From Clostridia bacterium (GTDB lineage: Bacteria; Bacillota; Clostridia; TANB77; UBA1234), in NCBI GenBank assembly GCA_900765095.1, contig CAAFRB010000012.1, positions 62,001-126,000 of the forward strand: a stretch of 64,000 bases of DNA. Reading direction: 5' to 3'. Position numbers and translations under genes: made by a program. The notes beneath the pieces were generated by a model. It made no database searches, was not told the DNA's origin, and saw nothing but the letters and a program-made list of their open reading frames with translations. Below, piece after piece: positions 26,379-35,915 of the stretch; within the stretch, counting starts at the first letter, position 1; the number at the start of each line of letters is the position of its first letter.

Positions 26379-27590
26379 TTATTTTATCATTTCTCTGATT
26401 ACTTCAACAGCTTTATCTAGTTGTTCATCAGCTTCTGTTTCTGGATCATCTTCCACAATATAATCTGGCTCTACACCAATTTTGTTTATCTTATTTCCAT
26501 TTGGAGAAAAATACTCAGATATAGTAACTTTTACATACGTTCCATCTCTTAAACTTTTAAACTCCTGAACTAATCCTTTTCCATACGATGTTGTGCCGAC
26601 CACTTTTCCATTGTCAGCATCTTTAATTGCCGCAGCTGTTATTTCTGATGCACTTGCTGAATTTTCATTTACTATAACAACAATAGGCATATCTACACAT
26701 TTCGAATCAGAATATATATATTCTTTTTTATTGTTCTTATCTACTGTATATGTTATAACTCCTGTTGGTAATAACTCATCTGCAATTTCACTTGCTGCAG
26801 TTAGTAGCCCACCAGGATTATTTCTTACATCTATTATAATTCCTTTTATATGATTTTTATTAATCATTTCCTTTAAAGCTGTTTTAAACTGCTCCGTAAC
26901 TTTTTCATCAAAAGATTCAAAAGCAACATATCCGATATCCGAATCTAAAACTTTATAAGTAAAAGGATATAAATCAATTTTGCTTCTTACTAATTCTTTT
27001 TCAAAACTTTCTGTACTATTATCTTCATTTACTCTTAAAAAATTAATCTTAACTTTTGTTCCGTCTTTTCCTTTCACTCTTCCTGCAACTTCTTCAAGTG
27101 AAGCTGATGTGACATCTTCGCCATCTATTTCAATTATATAATCTCCTGTTAATATACCGGCTTTTGCAGCTGGGGAATTCTTTATGGGTAAAAGAACTAC
27201 TGGCATATTTCTCGATGTATCGATTGTTAAGTACATTCCGACACCTTCATATTCACCTTCTGTCGTTGTTAGAAATTCTTCTGTTTCTTGAAGATTAAAA
27301 TAACTTGTATATGGCTCATCCAAAGCATTGAGCATTCCTTTTATTGCACCCTCTTCAAGAGCCTTTTCATCATAATCAAAAAGATAATCATCTTCTAATA
27401 TTTTTAAAACTCTACTCAACTTTTTAAAACTTTCTCCAGATGTTGAATAATAATCAATATTATTAAAGTTTTCTAAACTTTGTTTTGTATAATTGTACGA
27501 CATAACGATGTACACTACTAATCCTGTTATAATCATCCAAAGAATTGTATCTGCTGAAGATTTCACTTTCGCATTTTTATTTTCTTGCAT
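26379..27590 (-). CDS. ctpA: C-terminal processing peptidase CtpA (S41 family)
   Basis: This 403-residue membrane-anchored serine protease cuts extracytoplasmic proteins at C-termini. In order it has one N-terminal transmembrane helix (about 15-35), a PDZ domain (about 115-200) and the S41 core, with the nucleophile in NENSASASEI (near 308) and the lysine in TSYGKGLVQ (near 336). The start at 27590 follows AAAGGAGGAAAAT; codons further upstream belong to the overlapping gene. The first 14 bases overlap the YibE/F-like gene, so the two are translationally coupled. Confidence 0.92.
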   Translation of the reverse strand: MQENKNAKVKSSADTILWMIITGLVVYIVMSYNYTKQSLENFNNIDYYSTSGESFKKLSRVLKILEDDYLFDYDEKALEEGAIKGMLNALDEPYTSYFNLQETEEFLTTTEGEYEGVGMYLTIDTSRNMPVVLLPIKNSPAAKAGILTGDYIIEIDGEDVTSASLEEVAGRVKGKDGTKVKINFLRVNEDNSTESFEKELVRSKIDLYPFTYKVLDSDIGYVAFESFDEKVTEQFKTALKEMINKNHIKGIIIDVRNNPGGLLTAASEIADELLPTGVITYTVDKNNKKEYIYSDSKCVDMPIVVIVNENSASASEITAAAIKDADNGKVVGTTSYGKGLVQEFKSLRDGTYVKVTISEYFSPNGNKINKIGVEPDYIVEDDPETEADEQLDKAVEVIREMIK

Positions 27591-28725
27591 ATTTTCCTCC
27601 TTTATTACCACTACATAGTAGTAAACTTGTAACCACCGTAGTGAATGGAATTGTTGTAACAAGTCCAAAACTTCCTGCAATAGCTCTCAAAACTTCCTCT
27701 ATCATCATTTCTTGGTTTATCACTTCATAAAAAGCTAAATCGGCTCCCATAAATAGCATTATAGTTATTATAGCACCACCTGTATAAGCTAATATTAAAG
27801 TATTCGTCATTGTTCCCATCATGTCTTTACCAATGTTCATTCCTGCTCTTATCATTTTGCCGACTGTAATGTCTGGTACTTCACATTTTAGTTCATAAAG
27901 TGCAGATGCAATTGACATACTAACATCCATACATGCACCCAATGCTCCTATTATTATGCCTGCAAACAATATTCCTTTAAAATCTATTGTTGATATGTCC
28001 ATAACACTTATTAATAACCTAGCCTCTTCACATACACCAGAAAGTTGCATTAAATTTCCAAAAATTATTGCAAATAATCCAGCTATTATAAAGCCACCCG
28101 AAGTACCTATTATTGCTGCTAGTGCTTTTTTATTAAATCCTGCTATGATCACCAAACTTATGATTGTAATAGCTATTGAAGTTAATATTGTCACTAATAT
28201 AGGATTTACTCCGTCCACTATTTTAGGAATAATAATAATAAATACAGCAAGTACTGTTATTATTAGACTTACGAGTGCTTTTACGCCTTTACTTCCACCT
28301 ATTATAACAATTGCACCTGCGTACAGCAATACAATCGCAAGTAAATATCCATTATTATTTTTGTATGATATTTCCGTGCTTGTTATTTTTCCATCTTCAA
28401 AAGTCGTGTACACGTATACTTTGTCGCCTTTTTTTAGAGGTTGATTAGTAACCGTTACGTCACTATAATACGATATTGAGTATTTAATAACTTTAGTAGT
28501 AGTATATCCCTGATCCTTTATATATACCTTTACATCTTGATATTTAAAAGTATCATATCCAACCGTTTCTTCGTAAACTTCTCCAGCTTCAACTACTTGC
28601 CCCCTCAAGGTTTTAAACGTATATTCAGGTGTATGTTCTACCACCACTGGTTGTTCATCGCCACTAGCGAAGCAAACGCCAGAAATACATAGGAGTACCA
28701 TAAATAAGTACAAGATTTTTTTCAC
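27577..28725 (-). CDS. YibE/F-like multi-pass membrane protein
   Basis: The 382 residues begin with a signal peptide (MKKILYLFMVLLCISGVCFASG), followed by a beta-rich outer domain (about 30-125) with a GDKVYVYT strand. Seven or more transmembrane helices follow, including IDFKGILFAGIIIGALGACMD and GTMTNTLILAYTGGA, hallmarks of the YibE/F family. Its substrate is unknown; a transport role is often suggested. The start is GTG at 28725, 7 bases after GGAGAG, which gives a proper signal peptide. It is co-transcribed with ctpA. Confidence 0.85.
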   Translation of the reverse strand: MKKILYLFMVLLCISGVCFASGDEQPVVVEHTPEYTFKTLRGQVVEAGEVYEETVGYDTFKYQDVKVYIKDQGYTTTKVIKYSISYYSDVTVTNQPLKKGDKVYVYTTFEDGKITSTEISYKNNNGYLLAIVLLYAGAIVIIGGSKGVKALVSLIITVLAVFIIIIPKIVDGVNPILVTILTSIAITIISLVIIAGFNKKALAAIIGTSGGFIIAGLFAIIFGNLMQLSGVCEEARLLISVMDISTIDFKGILFAGIIIGALGACMDVSMSIASALYELKCEVPDITVGKMIRAGMNIGKDMMGTMTNTLILAYTGGAIITIMLFMGADLAFYEVINQEMMIEEVLRAIAGSFGLVTTIPFTTVVTSLLLCSGNKGGKYARK

Positions 28726-28869
28726 ATTATCACTCTCCAAAAATTATCATAATACCAATTTATTGTACTACTATATAATATTAAAATCAATTTATGACAT
28801 AAATTTTCACAAAAAATACACTTGATAATTTTTCACTTTCTTATCACAAAAAGCTTCCATAAAGTAATG

Positions 28870-28940
28870 TTTTTATACAATAGAAAAGAAAATTAATGAA
28901 TAAAAATTTAAAACCTTGTTACTCTCCTATTTGTATAAAA
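28870..28940 (+). repeat. Dispersed inverted-repeat element, copy 3, inside dprA end
   Basis: TTTTTATACAATAGAAAAG on the left and CTCTCCTATTTGTATAAAA on the right enclose AAAATTAATGAATAAAAATT. The right half overlaps the last codons and stop of dprA, so the element supplies the protein's last residues, YTNRRVTRF. Confidence 0.78.
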
Positions 28941-29798
28941 CAAACCATCAATACCTTTTTGAATTAAGCCTCTCATTTCTAATAATACAAGTTTGTATTG
29001 TATATCATTTATATTCAAATTTGTTTTAATATATATATCATTTACACTGTTTCCATTTTCAGAAATTGCATTATACACATCTAAAAGCTCAGTCGGAATT
29101 ACTGGATTTGTATAAATTATCTCTAAGCTTTCATTCTCTGCAAGGAAATCATAAACATCTTTAAAAGAATTCACACTCCTATTTCCTTTTTTTATTAATA
29201 AATTGCTTCCCGTATAGCCACAATCTTCAACCGCTCCTGGGACAACAAGAATAGGTCGCATAAGTTCCTCGGCATATTTTACAGTTATTAGCGAACCACT
29301 CTTTTCTCTTGCTTGTATTACAACAAGCACATTAGAAAGAGCTGCAATAATCCTGTTTCTAAGACTAAAATAATATCTTTGTGGTGATTCACTTGGGGAA
29401 TGTTCAGATATTATCGCTCCATCGTTTTCAATGATAGAATCAATTAAATAACTATTCTGTTTAGGATATATTCTTTCTAATCCGCTTCCAATCACAGCTA
29501 CAGTTTTCGAATTGTTTTTAACAGATTCATTATGAGCAACACTATCTATCCCTTTAGCAAAACCACTTACAATGATTTTATTCAATTTTGAAATCCCTTC
29601 AGAAATTTCTTTAGCAATTTTTATACTTTCAAAACTGCAATCTCTAGCACCAACAACAGAAATCATATAATCATTCAGAATTTTTTCATTTCCCATAACA
29701 TATATTTGTTCAGGACACTTTTTCAACTCTTTTAATTTTTGTGGAAAATCAAGATCACTTTTCTTTAAAATTTTTATTTCATGTTTTTTTCTTAACAT
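28908..29798 (-). CDS. dprA: DNA processing protein DprA
   Basis: DprA loads RecA on incoming single-stranded DNA during transformation. The 296 residues contain the Rossmann-like domain with VGARDCSFES, SGFAKGIDSVAH, GSGLERIYPKQN and SEHSPSESPQRYYFSLRNR, then a C-terminal winged-helix-like segment. The start at 29798 follows GAGGTTGAAG, and the yraN stop lies inside that site. The last nine residues are encoded by a dispersed repeat element, so the native C-terminus has probably been replaced. It closes the yifB-yraN-dprA operon, a common grouping. Confidence 0.93.
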   Translation of the reverse strand: MLRKKHEIKILKKSDLDFPQKLKELKKCPEQIYVMGNEKILNDYMISVVGARDCSFESIKIAKEISEGISKLNKIIVSGFAKGIDSVAHNESVKNNSKTVAVIGSGLERIYPKQNSYLIDSIIENDGAIISEHSPSESPQRYYFSLRNRIIAALSNVLVVIQAREKSGSLITVKYAEELMRPILVVPGAVEDCGYTGSNLLIKKGNRSVNSFKDVYDFLAENESLEIIYTNPVIPTELLDVYNAISENGNSVNDIYIKTNLNINDIQYKLVLLEMRGLIQKGIDGLFYTNRRVTRF

Positions 29799-29800
29799 CT

Positions 29801-30178
29801 TCAACCTCGCAAAGGACAATCTTCTATGGCTCTTTTGATATGTATAATTCTATAATTATATTCATTATGGAAGTACACTTCCACAACATCAAATGTTATA
29901 TCCTTTTTATTTATATTTTGGCCTATTATATAGTATTCTGCTGTCCTGTATATATGTTTTCTTTTATTGTAGTTTACTGCTTCTGCTGGCGTTCCGTAAT
30001 TCATGTTTTTTCGTGTTTTCACTTCAATAAAACTTAGCATATTATCTTTTTTAACTATTAAATCTATTTCTCCAAATTTATTTTTATAATTTTTTTCTAC
30101 TATTTTGTACCCATTTCTTTTTAAATACTTGGCTACTATTTCTTCTCCAAGTTTTCCTAAATTTTGTTTATCATTCAT
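29801..30178 (-). CDS. YraN family (UPF0102) nuclease-fold protein
   Basis: This 125-residue restriction-endonuclease-fold protein has the family start GKLGEEIVAKYLKRNGYKIVEKNY and the active-site-like set EIDLIVKKDNMLSFIEVKTRKN. Its biochemical role is not established in the literature. It lies between yifB and dprA, overlapping the yifB stop by one base (TAATG), so the three are a coupled operon. Confidence 0.93.
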   Translation of the reverse strand: MNDKQNLGKLGEEIVAKYLKRNGYKIVEKNYKNKFGEIDLIVKKDNMLSFIEVKTRKNMNYGTPAEAVNYNKRKHIYRTAEYYIIGQNINKKDITFDVVEVYFHNEYNYRIIHIKRAIEDCPLRG

Positions 30179-31716
30179 TAATTATCCCACCACTTTCGAT
30201 CTAATGATCTATATTGTATAGCCTCTGCAACATGCTCTACTCGTATATTTTTACTTTCTGCCAAATCTGCAATAGTTCTTGCCACTTTTAAAATTCTTGT
30301 ATAAGTTCTAGCCGTAAACCCAAATTTATCAAATGCTGTTTGTAATATCTTTTTCGAATCACTATCTAAAACACAAAACTCATTTATCATTGAAGGAGTT
30401 AAATCCGAGTTTGAAAATATATTATAGTTCTTATATCTTTCTGCCTGCACCTTCTTTGCCTTATTAACTCTTTCTCTAATCACTGCAGACGATTCAGATT
30501 TTATATTGTTATTAGATAACTTTTCGTAATCTACACTACTAACTTCAATATGAAGATCAATTCTATCTAATATAGGACCACTTATTTTTTTCATGTACCT
30601 TGAAATTTCTAATGGAGTACATGTACATTTCTTCTTTGAATCAGTCGCATAGCCACACGGACATGGATTCATACTAGCTACAAATATAAAATTGCATGGA
30701 TATGTTAAAGTACAATTCATTCTTGATATTGTAACTTCTTTATCTTCAAGTGGTCCTCTCATGACTTCCAATGCCTTTCTATCGAATTCTGGTAATTCAT
30801 CCAAAAATAATACTCCAAAATGTGCAAGGCTCATCTCACCAGGTTTAGGAATCCTCCCTCCGCCGGTTAGCGCAATCCCCGACGTGGTATGATGTGGTGA
30901 TCTAAAAGGTCTTGATGTTATTAATGGCTTTCCACTCGGAAGTACACCTGCGATGCTATGTATTTTAGTAACTTCGAGTGATTCTTCAAACGTCAAATCT
31001 GGCAATATTGTAGTAAGTCTTTTAGATAACATAGTTTTTCCTGAACCAGGGCTACCTATAAGTAAACAATTATGAGCACCAGCAGCCACAATTTCTAAAG
31101 CTCTCTTAACATTTTCTTGTCCCTTTACATCTGAAAAGTCAATGTTTTCGTTATACGTATTCATAAGTAAATCTGCCGTGTCCACTTTTAAGCTATCTAT
31201 TACTTCAGTGCCATTCAAGTGATTAACTACCTCTGATAAATTTTGGGCGGGGTATACTTCAACATCTTTTACAACACTCGCTTCAAATTTGTTTTCATGT
31301 GGCACAATTATCTTTTTCTTTCCGAGTTTAGCTGCTTCTATACACATTGGCAATACACCATTTACCCTGTTTATCCTTCCATCAAGTGATAGTTCTCCTA
31401 TAAAAACATATTCGCCAATCGCTTCACTTGCAACAACTCCCACGTTATTCAATATTCCAACAGCAATGGGTAAATCAAATGACGATCCTTCCTTTTTGGT
31501 ATAAGCCGGTGCTAAATTGATTACTATTTTTTTACTTTTAAAATCGTATCCCGAATTTTTTATTGCAGACTTTACTCTTTCTTTTGATTCCTTTACACTT
31601 GTGTCAGGAAGCCCGACTATCTCCCATGACGGCATTCCTAAATTTATATCAACTTCTACTTTTATAAGGTATCCATTAAGTCCAATAAGGGACATACTAT
31701 ATGTAGTCGATAACAT
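30178..31716 (-). CDS. yifB: YifB/ComM-type AAA+ ATPase
   Basis: The 512 residues comprise an N-terminal Lon-protease-like domain (without assuming activity), an AAA+ module with Walker A GSPGSGKTM and Walker B LFLDELPEF, and the C-terminal Mg-chelatase domain. A zinc-binding cysteine set lies in NPCPCGYATDSKKKCTC. In transformable bacteria the relative ComM is a branch-migration helicase that helps integrate DNA. ATG at 31716 has a modest AAAGGA site 11 bases upstream. It is first in the operon with yraN and dprA. Confidence 0.93.
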   Translation of the reverse strand: MLSTTYSMSLIGLNGYLIKVEVDINLGMPSWEIVGLPDTSVKESKERVKSAIKNSGYDFKSKKIVINLAPAYTKKEGSSFDLPIAVGILNNVGVVASEAIGEYVFIGELSLDGRINRVNGVLPMCIEAAKLGKKKIIVPHENKFEASVVKDVEVYPAQNLSEVVNHLNGTEVIDSLKVDTADLLMNTYNENIDFSDVKGQENVKRALEIVAAGAHNCLLIGSPGSGKTMLSKRLTTILPDLTFEESLEVTKIHSIAGVLPSGKPLITSRPFRSPHHTTSGIALTGGGRIPKPGEMSLAHFGVLFLDELPEFDRKALEVMRGPLEDKEVTISRMNCTLTYPCNFIFVASMNPCPCGYATDSKKKCTCTPLEISRYMKKISGPILDRIDLHIEVSSVDYEKLSNNNIKSESSAVIRERVNKAKKVQAERYKNYNIFSNSDLTPSMINEFCVLDSDSKKILQTAFDKFGFTARTYTRILKVARTIADLAESKNIRVEHVAEAIQYRSLDRKWWDN

Positions 31717-31742
31717 ATTTTATCTTTTCCTTTCTTTTTTTG

Positions 31743-31771
31743 TTTTCAAATATATTTGCTAATGTTATAAT
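31743..31771 (+). promoter_or_regulatory. Promoter of the prepilin-like gene at 31798
   Basis: TTTTCA (31743-31748) and TATAAT (31766-31771) are 17 bases apart, with a TG one base before the -10, making it an extended -10 promoter. The leader is only about 20 bases and contains AAAGGAGGAATATT. Confidence 0.7.
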
Positions 31772-31797
31772 GAATTTGTATACAAAGGAGGAATATT

Positions 31798-32682
31798 ATG
31801 AAAAATAACAAAGGTGTTTCACTTATATCGCTAGTTATAACAATTATTTTGATACTAATAATTGCTAGCATTTCTATCTATTATGGTGTTACAAAAAATA
31901 TAGATAACACAACTGAAACTGTTTCATACAATGAGATTATGGATGTAGAGGAAGCTATTTCTCAAAGATCTCTTATGAACAAATTAAATAGTTCCACATA
32001 TCCACTTGTGGGTACTCCTTTAACCGATTCAGATCCTTTAGTAATTTCAGAAACAAGTTACGGTGATGGATGGTACAAATTGGAAGATAGTGATTTTTCA
32101 AAATTGAGTTTAGAAAATGTGAAAAAAAGTTATATTGTAAATTACAAAGATAACCTTGTAATTTCTACTTCACCTATAGTTTATAATGGAGTCTTTTACT
32201 ATAGCTCTGAAGATATAAGAAATGCAATTTCAGGCACAACTTCTTCTATTTCTTCAAATATGTATGATTCAAATAAAAAAGTTAATAGACCAATTTTAGT
32301 AAAAGGCATGGTTCCTGTAAAAAATATAGATGGAAACTGGATTGCAACAAACGCAGATGATCAAGAATGGTATGATTATTCTTCACAAAACAAAGTTTGG
32401 GCAAATGTTATGCTAATGGATGAACTTTCTGTTTCTGGATATACAAATGAACAAGTTCGCTCAGCATCAATATCTGAATTACAAGGTAAGATTGTGACAA
32501 GTAGTGGAAGTATGCTTGTTTGGATTCCAAGATATACTGTAAATTCTAACGGCGATATAGTTTACAGCAATTTATTGAACGATTATACTGAAAATGGTTT
32601 TTCTATTCCAGATACTTTCAAAAATAATTCTTCAAATTCAACAGGAATTTGGATAAGTAAATTTGATGTAGAATATAAATAA
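31798..32682 (+). CDS. Prepilin-like surface protein, 294 residues
   Basis: The leader MKNNKG precedes VSLISLVITIILILIIASIS, a class III signal and N-terminal helix as in type IV pilins, with Ser in place of Glu at mature position 5. The remaining 260 residues are extracellular: a helical neck (about 35-60), then a beta-rich domain with a tail WIPRYTVN...GIWISKFDV that I have seen described only as a recurrent end of such proteins, not as a known enzyme. The gene is alone with its own promoter and terminator, between yifB and gyrA on opposite strands. The class is secure; the function is open (minor pilin, adhesin or surface sensor). Confidence 0.82.
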   Translation: MKNNKGVSLISLVITIILILIIASISIYYGVTKNIDNTTETVSYNEIMDVEEAISQRSLMNKLNSSTYPLVGTPLTDSDPLVISETSYGDGWYKLEDSDFSKLSLENVKKSYIVNYKDNLVISTSPIVYNGVFYYSSEDIRNAISGTTSSISSNMYDSNKKVNRPILVKGMVPVKNIDGNWIATNADDQEWYDYSSQNKVWANVMLMDELSVSGYTNEQVRSASISELQGKIVTSSGSMLVWIPRYTVNSNGDIVYSNLLNDYTENGFSIPDTFKNNSSNSTGIWISKFDVEYK

Positions 32683-32694
32683 TTAGATTACCCT

Positions 32695-32721
32695 GGAGCT
32701 GTTTCTCAAAGAAACAGCTCC
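32695..32721 (+). terminator. Terminator of the prepilin-like gene
   Basis: GGAGCTGTTTCT and AGAAACAGCTCC form a perfect 12-bp stem around a CAA loop, followed by TTTGTTTAT. Confidence 0.9.
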
Positions 32722-32760
32722 TTTGTTTATATTAAGAAATTAAATTTTATATATTTGAAT

Positions 32761-35214
32761 TTATTCTTCCGTTTCTGAAGTTTCTGCTATTTCGTCTTCT
32801 GATGTCACTTTAGCAATACTTACAACTTTTCCTCCATCGTTAGTTCTCATCAATGTAACGCCTTGCGTTGAACGACCTAACACGCTGATATTTTCCACGT
32901 CAAGTCTAATAATGATGCCATCATCTGTAATCAACATTACTTCATCATCATCATTAACAACTTTTATACCAACGACTTTACCAGTCTTAGGAGTAGTCTT
33001 ATATGTAATTACACCCTTACCAGCTCTTGTCTGTACTCTGTATTCCGTAAGTTCTGTTCTCTTTCCAAAGCCATGTTCTGTTATTGCAAGCAAATACCCT
33101 TTATCGCTGTATATAGGTTCCATTCCAACAACATAATCGTCTTTGTCTAATCTTATTCCTATGACTCCTTGAGCTATTCTTCCTGCTGATTTAACATCTG
33201 TTTCTGAGAAAGTTATGCTCATTCCTTCATGAGTAACCATAACAATATTTCTTTCACCATCAGTTAATCTTACATCAATTAATTCATCATCGTCTTTTAA
33301 AGAAATTGCTTGCAAACCAACCTTTCTAGAACTATTGTATTCCATTAAATTTGTCTTCTTTATAATACCATTTTTAGTTGCCATCAACAAATATTGACCT
33401 TCCGCAAAAGCATGTATTGGAATAACAGCGGTTACCTTTTCATCTCCGTCTAATTGTAACAAGTTCACTATAGCTGTTCCCTTGGCTGTTCTGCCTGCTT
33501 CTGGCACTTCATATCCTTTTAGTCTATATACTTTACCTTTATTAGTGAAGAACATTATCATATCATGAGTAGAAGTTACAAATAATTGTTCAACAAAATC
33601 TTCTTCTCTTGTCTGAATTCCTGTGATTCCCTTTCCACCTCTTCTTTGGGTCTTATAAGTACTTATAGGAACTCTTTTTATATATCCAAAGTGAGTAAGA
33701 GCAACAACAGTAGTTTCCTCTTTTATCAAGTCTTCTGTTTCAAATTCTCCCTCTGCTGCAATGATTTGTGTTCTTCTTTCATCGCCATACTTAGCTTTAA
33801 TTTCTAGTAATTCATCTTTTACGATGTCGCATACTAGCTTCTCACTTGCAAGTATTGCTCTAAATCTTTCAATTTGTTTCATCAATTGATCATATTCTTC
33901 TTCAATCTTTTCTCTTTGTAATCCTGATAGAGTTCTTAACTTCATCTCCAAAATAGCGTTTGCTTGTATTTCTGTAAGATTAAATCTTTTCATAAGTCTT
34001 TCTTGAGCGTCATCATAAGCAGCACGAATTATTGCAATAACCTCATCGATATAATCAAGTGCTATTTTTAATCCCTCTAAGATATGAGCTCTTGCTAATG
34101 CTTTATCTAAATCAAATTTTGTTCTTCTTACAATTACACTCTTTCTATGATCTATATAGCACTCTAACATTTGTCTTAATGTTAGTATCTTTGGCTTATT
34201 ATCTACGAGTGCAAGCATAATAGCGCCAAAAGTATCTTGCATTTGCGTGTTTTTGTATAATTGATTTAAAACAACATTTGCATTTGCATCCCTTTTTAAT
34301 TCTATTACTATTCTCATACCTTCACGGTCTGATTCGTCTCTCAAATCTGATATTCCATCTATTCTCTTATCTTTTACAAGGTCAGCAATGTTTTCAATTA
34401 ATCTAGCTTTGTTAACCTGATATGGCAATTCAGTTACAATTATCCTATAACGTCCATTTCCATGTTCTTCAATCTCGGCTTTAGCTCGTACCGTGATTTT
34501 GCCTCTACCTGTCTTATAGCAGTCTTTAATTCCCTCTCTACCTAGTATTAATCCTCCTGTTGGAAAGTCTGGTCCTTTTACTTCCACCATCAAGTCTTCA
34601 TCTGTAACGTTATCTTCTCCTATAAGTTTTACAATTGCATTAATTACTTCTGTTAAATTGTGTGGTGGTATATTCGTTGCCATACCAACAGCTATACCAG
34701 ATGAACCATTAACTAAAAGATTTGGTATCTTAGCTGGTAATACTGTAGGTTCCATTAATTTTTCATCGTAGTTTGGCATGAAATCTACCGTATTTTTGTC
34801 TATATCTGCAAGCATCTCAACAGCAAGCTTTGGCATCTTTGCTTCTGTGTACCTCATTGCCGCAGGGCTATCGCCATCAACACTACCAAAGTTACCATGT
34901 CCATTTACCATTCTATATCTCAATGAAAAATCTTGAGCCATTCTTACTAACGCATCATATATAGAAGCATCGCCATGTGGGTGATATTTACCCATTACTT
35001 CACCAACTATATAAGCTGATTTTCTGAAAGGTTTATCTGGTGTTAATCCAAGGCCATCCATAGCGTACAAAATTCTTCTATGAACTGGTTTCAAACCATC
35101 TCTGACATCAGGAAGTGCTCTAGATACAATTACGCTCATGGCATAATCAATGTATGACTTTTTCATTTCTTTTTCTATGTCAACTTTAATTATTTTTTTT
35201 GCATTTTCTTCCAT
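32761..35214 (-). CDS. gyrA: DNA gyrase subunit A
   Basis: GyrA is the cleavage and strand-wrapping subunit of gyrase. From ATG at 35214 it is 817 residues, the usual length. The catalytic tyrosine lies in AAMRYTEAKM, and the GyrA-box is QRRGGKG, which separates it from ParC. The quinolone-determining region reads HPHGDASIYDAL, so the position equal to E. coli Ser83 is Ala, as in mycobacteria. The upstream frame to 35265 is rejected because the promoter's start point falls there. gyrB is not adjacent. Confidence 0.96.
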   Translation of the reverse strand: MEENAKKIIKVDIEKEMKKSYIDYAMSVIVSRALPDVRDGLKPVHRRILYAMDGLGLTPDKPFRKSAYIVGEVMGKYHPHGDASIYDALVRMAQDFSLRYRMVNGHGNFGSVDGDSPAAMRYTEAKMPKLAVEMLADIDKNTVDFMPNYDEKLMEPTVLPAKIPNLLVNGSSGIAVGMATNIPPHNLTEVINAIVKLIGEDNVTDEDLMVEVKGPDFPTGGLILGREGIKDCYKTGRGKITVRAKAEIEEHGNGRYRIIVTELPYQVNKARLIENIADLVKDKRIDGISDLRDESDREGMRIVIELKRDANANVVLNQLYKNTQMQDTFGAIMLALVDNKPKILTLRQMLECYIDHRKSVIVRRTKFDLDKALARAHILEGLKIALDYIDEVIAIIRAAYDDAQERLMKRFNLTEIQANAILEMKLRTLSGLQREKIEEEYDQLMKQIERFRAILASEKLVCDIVKDELLEIKAKYGDERRTQIIAAEGEFETEDLIKEETTVVALTHFGYIKRVPISTYKTQRRGGKGITGIQTREEDFVEQLFVTSTHDMIMFFTNKGKVYRLKGYEVPEAGRTAKGTAIVNLLQLDGDEKVTAVIPIHAFAEGQYLLMATKNGIIKKTNLMEYNSSRKVGLQAISLKDDDELIDVRLTDGERNIVMVTHEGMSITFSETDVKSAGRIAQGVIGIRLDKDDYVVGMEPIYSDKGYLLAITEHGFGKRTELTEYRVQTRAGKGVITYKTTPKTGKVVGIKVVNDDDEVMLITDDGIIIRLDVENISVLGRSTQGVTLMRTNDGGKVVSIAKVTSEDEIAETSETEE

Positions 35215-35271
35215 TTTTATCCCAACTTTCGTAAAATTTGTACTGTTTAAAACTTGTTCAAACACAACTAA

Positions 35272-35300
35272 ATTATACTAAATCAGACATTTTATTGCAA
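35272..35300 (-). promoter_or_regulatory. Promoter of gyrA
   Basis: On the minus strand TTGCAA (35300-35295) and TATAAT (35277-35272) are 17 bases apart. Transcription near 35265 places the gyrA ATG at 35214 after a leader of about 50 bases. Confidence 0.8.
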
Positions 35301-35332
35301 GCGAAATTTGGCTTTTTTCCTCTATTTTCTGC

Positions 35333-35902
35333 CTATTCTTTCCCCCAAGCAAACACTTCGTCAATTGCTTTATTTTTTGTGTTTTTTATAATTTTCTTTG
35401 TGCTGTTTGGTATCTTTTTTATGGTATATAAAATCGAGTCAGTTCCCTTTTTTATAAAATTTTTATAATCTTTTTCTTTTATTGATTTTACAGCATCTTT
35501 TCCATCATTATAGACTGAAAAGTTCCATTTGAATTTTTCCTTGAGAAACTTTCTCGCCATAGAATCAAAGAACTCTTCTCCGACTCTATACACAGATTTT
35601 AGTACTTTGTTTACTATTGAGGATTTCTTATCTTCAATATCGTTTTTTGTAACCACACTCTTTGTTGTCACAGCATCCGTACTTTTTATTTCAAGATTAC
35701 TTGTACTAATTTCTTTACTGTTTTGTTCATTGCTTATCACTTTTACATTTAACTTTTGTCCCTCTCCCAGTGACAGTTTTAATAGTGTATTTGTTTTTTC
35801 TAAAGTTTCATTCAGTTGCTTGTTTTCAATATCTCTTTCAATCTTTAATTCATTTTTTTCATTCGACAATTCCTTATTGTCACGGTTCAATTCTATGTCT
35901 AT
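35333..35902 (-). CDS. Cluster gene 6: basic coiled-coil protein, possible ATA start
   Basis: I do not recognise this protein of about 185-189 residues. It has a charged coiled-coil start (about 1-45), a Ser/Thr/Lys-rich linker and a basic helical tail (KNFIKKGTDSILYTIKKIP onward). There is no signal peptide. The stop of the T2SF gene overlaps AAGGAGGG, and the in-frame codon 8 bases after GGAGG is ATA (35902); the first ordinary start, TTG at 35890, is 20 bases away. It ends the six-gene secretion-like cluster, so it may be a cytoplasmic accessory part. I give the ATA coordinate because spacing favours it. Confidence 0.55.
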   Translation of the reverse strand: MDIELNRDNKELSNEKNELKIERDIENKQLNETLEKTNTLLKLSLGEGQKLNVKVISNEQNSKEISTSNLEIKSTDAVTTKSVVTKNDIEDKKSSIVNKVLKSVYRVGEEFFDSMARKFLKEKFKWNFSVYNDGKDAVKSIKEKDYKNFIKKGTDSILYTIKKIPNSTKKIIKNTKNKAIDEVFAWGKE

Positions 35903-35915
35903 CTTAGTACCCTCC

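Noticed and set aside
30178..31716. Reading YifB as a Mg-chelatase of pigment synthesis
   Set aside because: The Lon-like N-terminal domain and neighbours yraN and dprA identify the YifB/ComM group.
35215..35265. Longer N-terminus of GyrA
   Set aside because: The predicted transcript start falls at 35265, and GyrA homologues begin near the ATG at 35214.
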